Shown here: one piece after another, positions 14,090 through 31,645 of the stretch | Numbering within the stretch: the stretch's first letter is position 1 | Layout: every line of letters begins with the position of its first letter | Source: Hypomesus transpacificus | Taxonomy: Eukaryota > Chordata > Actinopteri > Osmeriformes > Osmeridae | Assembly: GCF_021917145.1 (NCBI RefSeq) | Contig: NC_061070.1 | Location: forward strand, 11,556,787-11,620,786 | Reading direction: 5' to 3' | Length of the DNA: 64,000 bases | Notes under the pieces: model-generated | Database searches by the model: none | The model's input: only the letters and a program-made list of their open reading frames with translations | What the model was told of the DNA's origin: nothing | Translations under genes and position numbers: made by a program

Positions 14090-16851
14090 AAAACAAAACA
14101 ATGTACCTTCCTGATAATTGTTTCTGGGAGACCCTGTAATCAGTCTCGGGCTATGGTGTGAATAGGCGTTGCCATGGTAACCCACAGAGAGGGTCTGAGA
14201 CAAAGAGGGGATTTGGTGTCCAACAGGTGTTCGTGTCAGGGCAGCGACAGGAGCCATACCTCCATCCCCCAACTCAGAACAGGACGAGCACGGAAACTGA
14301 GACAGACACGAGCCCACCCTTCCACCTCTTGGTCTCATCAGTGGTTATAAAGGCTGCACAGCTCCAAACTCAGGCCTTTATGAACTTTATGCTTTCATTT
14401 CCCAGTTGAACTGTGTGAAGTAAGAAACCGAATGGTTTCCAGAACATTCCACACTGTGTGTGTGTGCATGTTTGAGCTTAGCGCTGAACTCTTCCATCAC
14501 TTGTCAGTGTTAATGACAGTGTTAGTAGTGGAGGGGCTGGGGGGGTTGCTTAAGGAGCAGGTGACACACTGCCTAACTGGAGGGTCCGTCTGCTCTGACC
14601 CCAGGGCAAAGTTCAGTCATTGTGTGCACACAATGGGAAGCACAAGCACAATTGTTCCGCACAGAGAGCTAGATTGCCTCTTATATAACACCATATTACA
14701 TAGTTATGAATAATAGTATGTTAAATTGTGAGAGTATCATATCAAAATAACATTAACCACATAATTGTGCAATCCTGTGTTTAAGACTTTTTGGAGACAG
14801 TTATGGAGGTATTAGACAATAACAAATACAAGTCAAACAGCAGTAAACAATGTGTTGTGGCACATAAAACAGATTTTCTCACAGGCTATTTGCAGCAGAA
14901 CAGCTGATTTTATTTAGTTTTTCAGTCAGGCAGACTTTGAATGTCTATTCAAAATGGAAGCTGTTTTGGAAAAATGCCTCCATCCATATCCATTGTACGT
15001 AGTTTGCCTCGCTCTAAAAGACACAAATGTGCTGTTAGGCACACATCATGCCATGGACTCCCTGCTGAGTGTGACCAGTGGGGGCTGTTGCCACATGGTT
15101 TCACACACAAATACTCACAACCGTGTGACTTTGCTTCCCCGGTGACAGCCGAGCCATTTGTGTAATCCGCAGGCTTTTCAGATTACTCCAGTTGGGGTCA
15201 CATTCTACACCATCCTCCATTGGGTCAGCTCTCCATGCTGTCAGTATCCAGGCAAACAGCTAACTGTCTGTCCATGAGCCTAGATGGTGGGACACTGTGT
15301 GTTTAACGTTGCCCATCTATGTTCTCGCAAGTGACCGTCAATCTCCTGTCGGATTTCTCATTGTACGTGTCTGTTTTATCCTTATGTGACGTCACTTTGT
15401 CTCTTTTTATGCGTCTGTTTCTATATATGTGAGTTTGTGTGTTGGAGTGTGTGTGTGTGTGTGTGTGTGTGCGTGCGTGTCAGCCCCTTGCCAAGCAGCT
15501 GAAATAGACTCCATGGGAGGCTGTTCTCTCTCACAGGCGTCCGTTACAGCCCTGGCCACATCTGCAGCAGGGCAGCCATCTGCACCCATTGTCTCCGAGG
15601 GACAACACAGCCTCACACGCATGGCTGCTCCCCTAAAGGCAGTCCCTCTACCCTCTGTCCTCCTCCCTCCTTCTCTGCCAGGGGAAAAATGACTTCTTAA
15701 TCAGTCAAAAGCACAATAGTAATGGACCGTCCAACTAGAAATGAATTCAATTTCAAGGTTAGCGTCTCTACAGCTTCACTGCTATAGATTTAAATGGTGA
15801 AATATGGCAATTTAACGATGACTTTTACTCAGGGGCAATATATGTTGTCTAAGTGTTTGAACTGATCTTTAATGTTAATGGTTGAAACAGTCCATTGATG
15901 TATATTTACCAATAAAATCTCATGATGTCAAACTATTTTCAGTTTTCAGGGTTTTTCAACTAAAAATATGTTTATGCCATTTGTTCTAAAACAAGCCAAA
16001 AGTAGCAACAGGGGGTGCTAAAGTATCTGGATCTCCAAGATGGCATTGTGGAGAAAACAATAGGTCTTTATGTAGGCAAATAATCTCAGGTTGCTTTTCA
16101 GTTCAGTCATGGATGCATTGCATTAGGACACGGTGTCTGATGTGTTTTCTAAAAAGGAAATCCTATAGGGAAATCCCTGCAGGAACAATCATTCTAAAAC
16201 TGCACTGTTTCACATCCTGATACATTAAAGTGATTGAGGCCTGACCGTGCACTTTGTCACGCCTTTGTGTAAAAGTTAGAAAGTGGTCCTTTCTGAGAGA
16301 TATAGTTGTCCTGCCCTTGGTGAGCAGATTAAACTCTTGATCTGCAAGAGAAATACTGTCAAGTACTGTCAAACATTATGTTTATTTATTCATGTGTAGG
16401 CCTACTGCAATATAAACCTTGATATTTCATGCTTATTATGAGCGTTGTTTATAAAATGCAAAATCAAGAATGAACAATTGCGTGAACTATTCATTTACTA
16501 TGATTTCACCTCACGATCATATACTTATTCTGTTAGTGCAAGAAGTAATATATATGATAAGCTAACACCGACCTGAATGTGACGAGATGAGGTAGTTGTG
16601 AGATAAATATTTTGCTTCGTGCAGAATAATGGTAATGAGGCTTTATTATAGCATAGACCGTTGACAATAAATACAATGTGCATGCGTTAGTGGGAGGGAT
16701 TAGCGACCAAGTAGGGCAAGTGGCTCAGGCCAAGGACTGCAATTCCATCCACCTCAGCTCAGTTCATTTCAGTCATCAGCGCTCACTTGCCCCGTGCACA
16801 GACAAGGGAACAAATTCAGTCAAGCTGAATTGCCAAAGACCCAAAAGGAAA
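14090..16851. other. Intergenic add3-mxi1, with mxi1 5' region
   Basis: No protein-coding exon is recognisable. The stretch contains a TG/CG-type microsatellite at 15,446-15,480 and a palindromic CRE-like octamer TGACGTCA at 15,387-15,394. The frame of mxi1 stays open upstream of its first ATG back to about 16,678, but that part has no ATG and looks like 5' UTR. The mxi1 promoter and start site cannot be placed from sequence alone. Confidence 0.5.
15446..15480. repeat. TG microsatellite
   Basis: A pure TG run passes into TGCG repeats at its right end. Simple sequence; no coding value. Confidence 0.9.
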
Positions 16852-21267
<4,416 letters not shown>

Positions 21268-23123
21268 ATTACCAGCCTGAACCCCCACTTCAACTACAAT
21301 CCAACATGGCTTTCTCCTCCCAAGACCCAGCCTATAACTCTACGGTGCACTCTTGCTGCAGAGCCTGGTCGACTCTGAAGAATCAGCCTCTCCCATATCT
21401 CCTCCTGCAGGGTAAAATATGAACTACCCTTCATCCAGCCTTAAGTTCAACTGGTCCCCTGCTAAGAAGCGGATGTGCAGCCCCATTTTTCCTGAACGTT
21501 TCAATGTCACCTGCAGTTTAAAACTGGCCTTCCTATTCTAAGATCCAGTTCAAGTTCAACTTTGCCTGCAGTCCAAGACTAGCATTTTCCATATGATTAC
21601 CAGCCTGATACAGGCAGTCCAAACTGATCCTTTGCTAACCCTCCACTATAGGATCAACAGCCACTAAAGGTCACACAACCCTAATGGGGGCTACACACCT
21701 TACACTCTATCCTTATTCTTGTAGAACCAGCGCAAAGACTAACAGAAAACCAGCCAAGCTCACCAATGACAAAAGCAACATTGAAATTAAAGGTGCATAA
21801 AAGTGTCCCTTCCTTTGGATGTCCCGAACAAACTATTCTCACTGAGACATAGGAAAGAGACATCTCTCGTCAATCGCCAAGCCACCGTCTATGGCTTATA
21901 TGTCAGCATTCTAGATGTTTGTTTTTTCTTGATAGGAACTCCCTTTAGGTTCCACACCAAGCCTAGAACTTCCCAGCCAAGCATAAACCTTTTATCGACT
22001 GGAATACTGTCTTACCCCAACAGCTCAGACCACCTATGGTTGTAATTAATTTAAATATTTAATATTTATTTTTGCTATATTTTATTGTGCTGTATGTCTT
22101 GGCCCACTTGAATGAATTTATTGAAAAAAGAAATTAGTTGGATGTTTAATGAGTTCTTAGTTATGTTTCAATTGTTTTGATTATAAAACCTCACTGAGTG
22201 TTACTAAGATATCCCCACTGAAGCTTGGCAACAGGAAATGCTCTGAATGTATCACACCTTCTTCTCATTTTGAAACAGATTAACATTCAGACGATAATAT
22301 ATAAGCTATCCTACACTTGACCAAGCACACGTTTCAAGCAATAACTCAAATTACCAATTTGGTTCACTCTTTTTGGCACACCGTTTTGTCCGTCCAGCAC
22401 CAAATTAAATTTTCTAGTTTTGTATGTCAGTACAATGGCTTTATTGATGAAAATCTCAGTTGTTAAAAGATGATTGTATTGATTGGAACAGAATTACTGA
22501 TGTGCATGTGTTTTGAATGTAACCTTTAGTTCTGTTGTCATGTGCTTTGGGTTGACCTGTTTAAAAGGCCAGAGTCCGCAAATTTGTTTGTGGCACGAAC
22601 AGCATAACACTCCAAACAGAATTGCAGTTTATTTACATGGTTGTAACTATGCCTGTGTGTAGTAGTACTTTTGTTTCAAATTATAGCAGAGGGGCATTCC
22701 AAAGTTAAAACCCTTAGTCTGTAATTTATTTGGAGCAAGTATGTTAAATATTTGAAATCGAATTGTTCACAAATTATACACAGATATTGCACTGCTAGCC
22801 CACTCTATTCCAAGAAACCAAATGAGACATTTCAGTGTACATCCATGCCCATATTTTCCTGGTACAAGTCCTAAATAGATCATTACCACCAATGTGTCTT
22901 AACATGACTAAGTTGACTCTTGCACACATTTCTTAGTTTCAAGTCTTTATCCAACGTTTGGAAAACTGTAAAATGCACTATGAAAAAGACTTGTATCAAG
23001 GAAGTAATTCTGAGCAATATCAGAATGTTTTCTTTGTCCAAAATCAGACATCAAAGGTGACTTTTGCAAAACATGTGTCTGGTCTCCCGCTTATGTTGTG
23101 TTATGGTTCCTGGAAACTTGATC

Positions 23124-23129
23124 AATAAA
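23124..23129 (+). terminator. mxi1: Poly(A) signal of mxi1
   Basis: AATAAA is followed after about 25 bp by T-rich sequence, giving a 3' UTR of about 1.9 kb. The gene then meets smndc1 tail to tail. Confidence 0.65.
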
Positions 23130-23275
23130 CCTTTGAACATCTCTTCCAGGCTCTGCTGCTTCATTCAATGTGTTAGGGCTGAGCTCTCATTACCAGGTCG
23201 TAAAGAGAGGATTATTTCAACACAATAGCTGATACTGAAGGACTGACAGATTTAATTTACTTCTTTACTGTAACA

Positions 23276-23375
23276 GTAGGGATGGGCATTAGCTCTATAA
23301 TGAGTGCTTGAATGCAGATCAAAACGTCACAGGTTCTAATCCCCCATGTATGTAATGTAGAGCCCTTTCTGAAAA
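23276..23375 (+). mobile_element. tRNA-derived SINE fragment downstream of mxi1
   Basis: The head GATGGGCATTAGCTCTATAA resembles a tRNA A-box region and GGTTCTAATCCCCC resembles a B box. The start GATGGG..TAG.TC is shared with the fragment at 6,548, so both may come from one family. The spacing between boxes is longer here. No target duplication was identified. Confidence 0.4.
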
Positions 23376-24345
23376 GTAATTTTATTGAACTATAAACCAC
23401 CAAGTTTTGCATTACAGAAATCTAGAAGTGGATTAAAAAGCTATACTCTTTAGGAATTACTCACAAACTCAATTGAGCTACATTCACAAGATTAACAAGA
23501 CCCTTCTGATAGAAGACACAATACAAACATGTAGGTACCTTAAAACAGATGGGTGGAATTTACCAGTCAAGGTCCGTGTTACAAGGTCAACTAAAGTTGT
23601 GTATATGTTGCATTTCTATACACCTGACCAGCTCTGGTCTCTAAATTACTCAGAATACAGTCAACAAATCAGTCATCCCTGAATTTATTAGAAAAAAGAA
23701 GCTTATATCAACAGCAGTGACATAAGGTAAAATATACAACATCACAAAATACAGCGCATATAGGGCAATAAAGAACATCACTGCCACCTGTAGGGAACTG
23801 ACAATCAGTTCCAATATGAAAACAGTATTTTTCTTTAACTTTTGGGCCAAAATTGGGGAGGAGAAATATGCGTATATATGTTTAAATAAAAAACTTGGCT
23901 GGCAAATGAGCATTTCTCTGCTTTAAAAAGCTATTTCGTTATCAATACCCAGACATGAGTAAAACACTATGATATATGATCGTACAATCCAGATTATCCT
24001 GAAAACAAGTCGACTTGTAACATCAACTAAAGCTGATAAAATCATGCAAATTATTCAGTTGTTTGGCTTCTCTGATATCAGTAAAGATACATGAATCCAA
24101 CAAACGAAACTATTTGACCATCAGACTCTGCTTTCCATTCTGTCATTCATCCAATATAGGGCCAATATGCCTTCATTAAGAGTTCTTCTTTTGAAATTGT
24201 GACACTAGAATGCTGCACCATTCAGTCAAAAATGGTGTGCAAGCAGTTTTTTGTTAATTTACTTAGTAACCTAAACCATATAAACACAACGGTAATCACT
24301 GATTGAGATCATGTACAGTGGGACAAATAACGTAAGACAAACACA

Positions 24346-25759
24346 TCATTGTGGCATGAGATGCCTGACGTTGTATTTGGATGTGTCGTGGTACTGTGTC
24401 ATGGGTTTATCAGCAATTCCACACGTTCCAACTCCCACTTTTCCGTTCACACTCTCTGGAGATGCAAATATACTCCTTTTGACCTGCAACGGAAAGGTCC
24501 CATTAGACAACAATCACCTTTAGATGAAATGACAGGTGAACACATTTCCGGGCGGTGGGGAGTTAATCATCAACACACTGAGCCACAGTGATTTCTTACC
24601 TGTCCTTTCTTGTTCTTGGAGTAAGCTTTGTTGTTAAATTGCTGCCATTTGGACTTCTGATCCTCCCTCTCCTGCTCCAGCTCCTTCATTCTCAGCACCT
24701 TCTTCTGAGCCTTCTTCTTCTTGTACTCCCTCTGCTCCGCAATCTGCTCCTTCCTGCCGCGGGACATACAGGAAAGAAAACCCACACGGTGAGCAGAGGA
24801 TGGCATTTGGAGTCGTCTCTGATCACTGGACGGTCGAGATAGTGAAGTGTCCAGTATTATCATACCTGGACTTGGGTTTCCCCATCCCTTCGTCGTCGCT
24901 ATGCCTTCCCTCCTCGGACGGTTTGAGGTTCTGCAGTGGGATCACTTCGGCGTTCCCGTAGCCGGCGAAGGTGACAGCCGCCGTGCGGTTCTCCCCGTCT
25001 ATCTCTTCAATCTCAGCCTCATACACCCTGTCAAAGAATCACGGCTGTAAGCAGGTGAGTACAAGCCACAGACTCGAGCCCTACTCAACTAACAAAGTTC
25101 ATTAAACCTGTTCAATGACAGAACAATCGTTAGATACAATATAACTCATGTATTCATGCCCTATGGACATACTGTCATTATTTGAAAGCTAAAAAAGTAC
25201 TTTAAAAGTATAAAATAGATAATCTTATGGACACTTCAAGCTCAACATACTGCACAAACCCTCTAAAGTGAACAAACAATTAATTTAACTTGAGACACAT
25301 TAAATCACCTAGGCAGCAGAGGTCAGTGTAATTTAACTCAAAATGTCACTAAAATGAGGTTGGTGATACTCACTGTCCATCCTGGCTCCATACGGCCATA
25401 CACCTATCCCCCACTTTCCAGTTGTGTTTCAAGGGTGCAGCATCTGAGCTGGCACTGGAGGCTCCCTCAGCCGGTTGAGCCGTCAGCAGGTCTTTAGTCA
25501 ACTCAATGACTTCCTTTTAAAGGGGACAGGTGGGGTAGTTCAGTTTTCGAATGACTGTTTAGCTGTATTAGTCAGGGTGAAGTTGGGGCCAATAGAGGTA
25601 ATATAAACAAATTGCGTCTTGGTCCGTGTCATGCTTTACCTGCAAGTCTTTCTGCAATTTCATCAAATCTTCATTTTCTTGGTCGGTGGATAAGGCAGCT
25701 TCCACTTGTTGTAACTGGGCTTTGTAGCTGCTTAACTGTTTCATCAAGTCGTCCGACAT
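24346..25759 (-). CDS. smndc1: Survival motor neuron domain-containing 1 (SPF30), complete
   Basis: A Tudor-domain splicing factor needed for spliceosome assembly; the Tudor domain reads dimethyl-arginine on spliceosomal proteins. Exons in transcript order: 25640-25759, 25374-25513, 24866-25027, 24600-24753 and 24346-24483. Joined they give 237 residues, against 238 in human. The N-terminus is the helical block SSYKAQLQQVEAALS. The Tudor domain covers about residues 71-130, with the expected aromatic cage at W82, Y89, F107 and Y110 (NWKVGDRCMAVW, VYEAEIEEID, TFAGYGNAEV). A Lys/Glu-rich segment KEQIAEQREYKKKKA and the conserved C-terminus TSKYNVRHLMPQ follow. The ATG sits directly at a splice acceptor, so at least one noncoding exon lies upstream; a strong donor at 26,123/26,124 fits. 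The gene is convergent with mxi1 and divergent from adra2a. Confidence 0.95.
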
Positions 25760-26123
25760 CTGAATACGATCAAAAACAGACAGACTACGCGTTACTACTA
25801 CATACAGCTAATTCATGTAGCAATAGTATACACCTAGCATTCGTTAACAATTGGGTGATAAGACATAGGACGTACAGTAAACGCCTATTGCTTGCAAACT
25901 TGCTGGAACGTTGTTTGCCAAACAAATTGAGTCTCATTAAAATGTAACCGCTACCTAGTAGTGGGAATCTAACGTTGCAGCTGCTAGCAGTAGCACTACT
26001 AGCTTCATGCTAGCAGGCCACACAATAACCAACATCACCACCTCACCAACAGGCAGTTTTCAATGGTTGTTTGGAGTTAAATGTACCCATGATTTTTAGA
26101 CAATTGCAGCGCTTTTTTCTTAC

Positions 26124-26270
26124 CTTTGTATATTGTATTTGGTTTAACAAATATATGAAATATTTGGGATTCACTTCTGTTGTTTCTGCCAAAATGATAA
26201 ACACAACAGAATCGTTCGCTTCGTCTCTTTTCCTCACCAACAAAATTAACCGGAAGTGCTTAACCAACTA
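26124..26270 (-). other. smndc1: Noncoding first exon of smndc1
   Basis: Read on the minus strand, AAAG|GTAAGAAAAAA is a strong donor ending an exon at 26,124. It splices naturally to the acceptor immediately before the start codon (25,760). The 5' boundary is inferred from the ETS-type promoter motif near 26,250 and is uncertain by tens of bases. Confidence 0.55.
26250..26257 (-). promoter_or_regulatory. smndc1: ETS-family motif in smndc1 promoter
   Basis: CCGGAAGT (ACTTCCGG on the transcribed strand) is the core motif of GABPA/ELK-type ETS sites, common at start sites of TATA-less housekeeping genes. It lies just upstream of the inferred noncoding exon and about 630 bp from the adra2a TATA box. 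It may serve one or both genes. Confidence 0.5.
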
Positions 26271-26877
26271 CCGTTATGAAAGGGCTATTCTCGCGGTAAT
26301 TTAGCAGACCAAATGACATTGCTAGTACATGCATTGCCAGTAGATGGGGCTGTTAAACCTGTCTACCTCTGTCCATGGTGCTTAATTAAAACCCCGCAAC
26401 AATGCTAGACCTCAGTCTCTAAGTTATAACTAGTACAACAGCATAGTGAAGGTACATATTCAAGCATATTGTAGTTTTAGATATAGGCCTACAACGGAAT
26501 ATATCCATTTGGTAATTTGCTGTTTAAGATATGTTGTTGCCGGACTGGGATTAAGAACACAACGTTTCACACGCAAAAGTAAATAAATGATCGCTTGTTT
26601 GTTTGCACCATGACAAATCTATCCATGCAGCAATTGATATAAGTATGCACACTATTTGCAAATACATCCATATGTTGTTGCCTACTAACCTGGGTTAGTG
26701 TCCAGTTAGACTGGTCCGTAGCCGAAAGTACATATCAATTTGGATAACCTATTAAACCTATCAATTTACATAAACGAGAAAAAAATGAAAAAGAACCCTG
26801 ATAGAGTTCGAACCCCGCCCATTATCGCTCACTGATGTATTACTAGCGTATCGAACGATAGAGCAAGATCAAGACCA

Positions 26878-26885
26878 TATAAAAG
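26878..26885 (+). promoter_or_regulatory. adra2a: TATA box of adra2a
   Basis: TATAAAAG is a near-perfect TATA box. It predicts a start site near 26,905-26,912 and a 5' UTR of about 360 nt without needing an intron before the coding exon. Nothing else nearby is a better promoter candidate. Confidence 0.6.
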
Positions 26886-27269
26886 CAGCTCTCCACACTT
26901 TAGCCTCATCAGACGTTGAATCCACCTCTGTCAACGATTCCAGTGATAATAATGCTACCTGACGCAGTAAGAGCCTCTATAGGATGTTTTGGAAAGTTTT
27001 CCAGTTCAAAGGTTGGTAGATTAGTGTTTTTGTTTAGGCTATTTATAATAGATATATATATTTTTGATATATATATTTGCATGGATATCTGCAAAATGTT
27101 ATATCTTACAGAATAACAGGATGAGGCTTGTTTATATTCTTGATGACAATGTGTCCCAGTGGACAGAAAAAGGCTTTTTTATTCAGAAGTGATCCATGAA
27201 TCTGTCAGATTGGTGGACTCGGACACTCTAAAAAGGAACCCTCCCCCTTACAAGGACACCATCAGATCA

Positions 27270-28496
27270 ATGCTAATGGGCTGTGATAACTCAACCAACA
27301 GTAACGGGACCTTGCTTGGCAAGCTTCCTTACTCTGTGCAGACCTCAGTGCCTCTCACAATACTGGTGGGTTTTCTGATTCTCCTGACTGTGTTTGGCAA
27401 TGTGCTGGTAGTCATTGCTGTGTTCACATGCCGGGGCCTGAGAGCACCTCAGAACTTGTTTCTAGTGTCTTTGGCATGTGCAGACATTCTGGTGGCCACT
27501 CTGGTAATGCCCTTCTCTCTGGCCAATGAACTAATGGGATACTGGTACTTTGGTAAAGTCTGGTGTGAGATTTACCTGGCTCTGGATGTTCTCTTCTGCA
27601 CTTCCTCCATCGTACATCTGTGTGCCATTAGTCTGGACCGATACTGGTCTGTCACGCAGGCCATTGTGTACAATCTGAAGAGGACACCACGCAGAATAAA
27701 ATGCATAGTGTTTATTGTGTGGGTGCTGGCAGCCATAATCTCCTTCCCACCTCTGATTTCCATGGAGAAGGAGGGAGCCAAGGAGGAAGGTCCCACATGT
27801 AAGATCAACGAGGAGAAGTGGTACATCATCTTCTCCAGCGCGGCATCTTTCTTTGCCCCCTGCGTGATCATGATCCTTGTTTACGTTCGAATCTACCAGG
27901 TAGCCAAGAAGAGAAGCAGAGCCCCCCCAGGTGAGAAGAGGAGGAACTATGACAAACATGATGAAAGACAGTACGGGTTAGTCCAGCAGGAGCCCCCCGA
28001 GAGGCAGGGAGGAGAGGCGGAGAAGGGGGAGAAGGGAGCAGCTGAAGGCAAAGAGGTCAATGGGGTCCACGTGGACGAGGAGTGTTCTTCTTCAGATGCC
28101 AACGAAAACCACACCTGCTCCATCAAGAGGAAGAGGAAGAAGGGAAAGACCAAAGTGAGCCAAGTCAAACCGGGAGAGCCCTCACCGCGGGCGGACACGC
28201 AGCCCTGTGTCAAAGTGAGCAGGTGGAAAGGGAGGCAGAACAGAGAGAAGCGCTTCACGTTTGTTCTAGCCGTGGTCATGGGCGTGTTTGTTATTTGCTG
28301 GTTCCCCTTTTTCTTCACCTATACACTTACAGCCTTGTGTGATTCCTGCTGTGTTCCACAGACTTTGTTCAATTGCTTCTTCTGGTTTGGATATTGTAAT
28401 AGCTCACTGAATCCAGTAATATACACCGTATTCAACAATGACTTTCGAAGGTCTTTCAAAAAGATCCTTTGCAAGAGGGACAAAAGAGGATTATGA
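27270..28496 (+). CDS. adra2a: Alpha-2A adrenergic receptor, intronless
   Basis: A Gi-coupled receptor for noradrenaline and adrenaline at the plasma membrane; it lowers cAMP and acts as a presynaptic autoreceptor. One open frame encodes 408 residues. N-glycosylation sites are visible at N7-S-T and N12-G-T. Key residues from ATG 27,270: D72 (2.50), C99 (disulfide), D106 in YLALDVLFC (amine-binding aspartate), DRY at 123-125, [11 protein letters not shown] in TM6, and NPVIY in TM7. The tail [13 protein letters not shown] contains the usual palmitoylated Cys. The long acidic third loop ends with SQVKPGE and [14 protein letters not shown], which fits the 2A subtype better than 2B or 2C. Linkage to smndc1, mxi1 and add3 supports this. 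The frame is open 37 codons further upstream, but without an ATG, so the start is 27,270 (or 27,276, two codons later). Confidence 0.95.
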   Translation: MLMGCDNSTNSNGTLLGKLPYSVQTSVPLTILVGFLILLTVFGNVLVVIAVFTCRGLRAPQNLFLVSLACADILVATLVMPFSLANELMGYWYFGKVWCEIYLALDVLFCTSSIVHLCAISLDRYWSVTQAIVYNLKRTPRRIKCIVFIVWVLAAIISFPPLISMEKEGAKEEGPTCKINEEKWYIIFSSAASFFAPCVIMILVYVRIYQVAKKRSRAPPGEKRRNYDKHDERQYGLVQQEPPERQGGEAEKGEKGAAEGKEVNGVHVDEECSSSDANENHTCSIKRKRKKGKTKVSQVKPGEPSPRADTQPCVKVSRWKGRQNREKRFTFVLAVVMGVFVICWFPFFFTYTLTALCDSCCVPQTLFNCFFWFGYCNSSLNPVIYTVFNNDFRRSFKKILCKRDKRGL

Positions 28497-28783
28497 GTGC
28501 ACAAAAAACCTTTGTGGACAAAAAATTGTTCTAATCACAGTAATAGTATAATCAATCTTGTGCAGTGTCCTGTGTAGGTGTCAACTTGTTGAGATTTGTT
28601 ATATATTGTAAAAACGTATTTAAATTAAAACCGTAATGGTACAATTTAACATGTAACATTCAACATTTTTATTTGCAAATGTTAGCATTTTAATGTTTGT
28701 ATCACATTCAGGATGCATTCTCATCTAAACTGAACACCAATGCGTTTATGCTGATATCTGAAGTTTAGCATGAAATCAATGAG

Positions 28784-28789
28784 AATAAA
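28784..28789 (+). terminator. adra2a: Poly(A) signal of adra2a
   Basis: AATAAA occurs about 290 bp past the stop codon. A second overlapping pair occurs at 28,917-28,926. Either could be used, giving a 3' UTR of roughly 310-440 nt. Confidence 0.5.
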
Positions 28790-30009
28790 GAAATCTAAGT
28801 TGTTTCTGAGTTCAGTGTGACAAAAAAGTAATGAAATACATATTATTTCAAGTGATTTTGTTTCTGTATTGTGCATCAGCTGAGATGGTCTATCAGGGAA
28901 CAATGAATGTGACATAAATAAATAAATATATAATAGAAAATATTACTATAAATAGTGTCCTCATTCTTATTGCAGACATTTTTCACACAATCCACTTTGC
29001 ATATCCTCTTCCTTATAGACCCCTTGGCTTACCTAAATGTGACAAATGACAATTCACAAAATAGAAGCACATCAGAATAATATCACATTAAACTTACAAA
29101 ATGTGTATCTTGCAATTTAATCATATAACCGTTCCAGTAAAGTAAACAACAATTCCATTTAATGCATGTTTTTCAAATGCATCAAATGAGCAGTGATGCA
29201 AGTAACACCTGTTAATTTGTCACAGACATTCCAGAAATGAATGCGATATTGTATCCAACTGAACAACAACTCATTTTGGGGTTGTTTATCCACTACCTAC
29301 ACTACATGTTTTAAATGCCTTGATTAAACTGATTACGTTATTGTTATCGACAGAACCAGAACATATGACATACCATACACACGCACTTTAGGCTACATCA
29401 AACTGTTACCAGGCAAATGCAATGTGAAAGATAATACCCAGTGGTTCTAATTGTCTCTATACACAAGTGGGTGATGCAATTCCTGATCAAAACAAATTGC
29501 ATTGCCTTCAAAAGCCCCATCGCTCTCAAATACCAATGAGAACATGAAAATCAAATGAAAGGGAAATTGTGCCCACAAGGTTGTCCTGGTACAACAATAT
29601 GAAATACAATTCAGCTGCTATGATAATGCTTTGGTTGAGGATTTCATTAAATCCCTCCCTAAAGTCACACCAGAAACATACCTAGAGCCAAATATGATTG
29701 GCCTAGTCCTACAATCATTAGGCACATGTAATCGTGTTGCAATATTAAAATCCAATATTGCAATACTAGATCTGTGAAAGCCATTTTTGCTGTTACTGTA
29801 TTGTCCAATATGCATATTTTTGGCAGGTATTTCTATCTTCAGTTCCATCCTAAAGCAAATTTAAACTTCCAAACATGTAAACCTATGTGGAGGGTGTTTT
29901 TGATATATTCTAACATTTTCTCTTTTAATGTATATTTCTGATCAAACTTAATCTCAAAATCATTGGTTTGTTTATGAGCAGAATTATCTAAGTAATGTAG
30001 TGTTTTTGT

Positions 30010-30100
30010 GTGTGTAGCAGAAAGAGAGAAAGAGAGTGAGAGAGGAAGAAAGAGAAAGTGGGTGTGGGCGTCTGGGAGGGAGGGGGGGGGGAGTAGTTGC
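30010..30100. repeat. Purine-rich GA/G tract
   Basis: The plus strand is nearly all A and G here (AGAAAGAGAGAAAGAGAGTG and onward), ending in a run of nine G. Strand-asymmetric purine tracts of this kind can form triplex structures; no gene signal is present. Confidence 0.7.
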
Positions 30101-31630
30101 TCAAAGATGCACATCAGGCTGGAGAGAGTCGATGTAAATTCTTAGCCCCAGCAGTTGACCTTCCTGCCAGCCCCCTGAAAGTTTTGCTTTTGCCTGGTTG
30201 GATTCCGTGCAGCTGAGCACTTCCAAAGATCTAATTTGCAGTAACACTACACCCTATTCCACAGAGTATATGGAAATCATTGTTAGTATGCATCATGTTT
30301 AGCTGCTGGATGTGTTCTTTTATCCAAATACACACATGGATATAATTATAATAAAATAATGTAATACCATGCATGACCAGCTATGCATGCAGCCACTCAT
30401 AACAAATACATCTAAAAGTTATTTCAATGAGGCTATGCAAAATGCAAAAAAGATTCATCTTAATTAGAGGAAGAGGACGTACAGTACATATTAAAGTGTG
30501 ATATTTTATATATGACTCTGACTCCAGAGTGAGTCATCCATTAGTTGAAAACTGAGAGCAGAGCCATTTTCTGTGATCTCACAATAGTGGTTTGGGCTAA
30601 ATTTGACTTATGCTTTGTTTTATAATTGAAGAGCTAATTTCCATACACAATGTGTTTAAATAAGATCACTTTTGTCATCAATCAGTGATGAATCTCAGTC
30701 CTTTTGTCCATTCTAGTTAGTGATTGCTACAAAGAAAGTACTGTCACTGTCCTCAGCACACGCATCAATTTTTTGTCTACCAGGACCTTTTTCAGTGATT
30801 TATTTGCAGCTCCAAAGGTCCCTGTAGCAGAGTCGCAATTTATGGTTGTGACATATAGGCTTGTAAAACTATGCTTTATAAGCTGCCTCTTGTTGTAGTT
30901 CCCACGGCTTTCACCGTGTCACCCAGCGCCACTTTCATAAGTCTACCACCATGCAAGTGTCCGGAGAACTCTCTGGTGTACTGTGTAACAGTCACTGTTA
31001 ATTCAGTCAATGACAGTCATTTATTTGAAAGACTCAGCCTCCAGACAGCAGGGGCAGAGCCTGCACTCAAAGCCCACACAGCCCTGTTGATGTGAAAAAA
31101 GAGAAGACAGCAAACATTTAAAGTATAGTTTTACCAGAAGCAACATTCCTAAAGTTAGTATGCATCATGTAAGCAACATTATAAAAGAAATAGATGCTAT
31201 TGCTACTAAATTGCTTCCTTCAGAACTAATTCGTGAGACTTAACGGGAACACAAGCCCTTGATTCCATTTCACGGTGGTCAAACATTAAAATCACGCCTG
31301 TCCAGCTCTCTAAAAGTTATATTCTGAATTGTCTAGAACAATTAGTGTTTGTAACGAATAGGCCTAAATGTTGCCAAATGCTGTCTCTATGGCTTTATTT
31401 AGTCATTGAAATTGGTCCTACAGGAACGTCTCTACATGACTTTGTTTGAGCCTGCGTAAAAATAACGAGGATGAGCTTAGTTTTGGATGATCACATTCCT
31501 CTGGTTTGTTGAGCTAGGCTCATCAGAACAACGCATAACATGTTCTCGTCAGTCCTCAGGGATATCGAGGAGGCTCAGAGAATGTGTATTTAATAAAGGA
31601 TGAAAAGAAAATCAATGTTGTTGTTTTTAT

Positions 31631-31645
31631 GGGGGGGGGGGGGGG
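31631..31645. repeat. Poly-G run
   Basis: Fifteen consecutive G residues, followed shortly by another six. The length is likely to vary between individuals and between sequencing platforms. Confidence 0.85.

Noticed and set aside
16700-16760. A-box-like GTGGCTCAGGCC upstream of mxi1
   Set aside because: No B box at a plausible distance and no tRNA fold.
16678-16851. A 58-codon N-terminal extension of mxi1
   Set aside because: No ATG in this part of the frame; the ATG at 16,852 has a good context and precedes family-like sequence.
27159-27269. A 37-codon N-terminal extension of adra2a
   Set aside because: The frame is open but starts at GTG with no ATG; the first ATG at 27,270 gives the usual receptor N-terminus.
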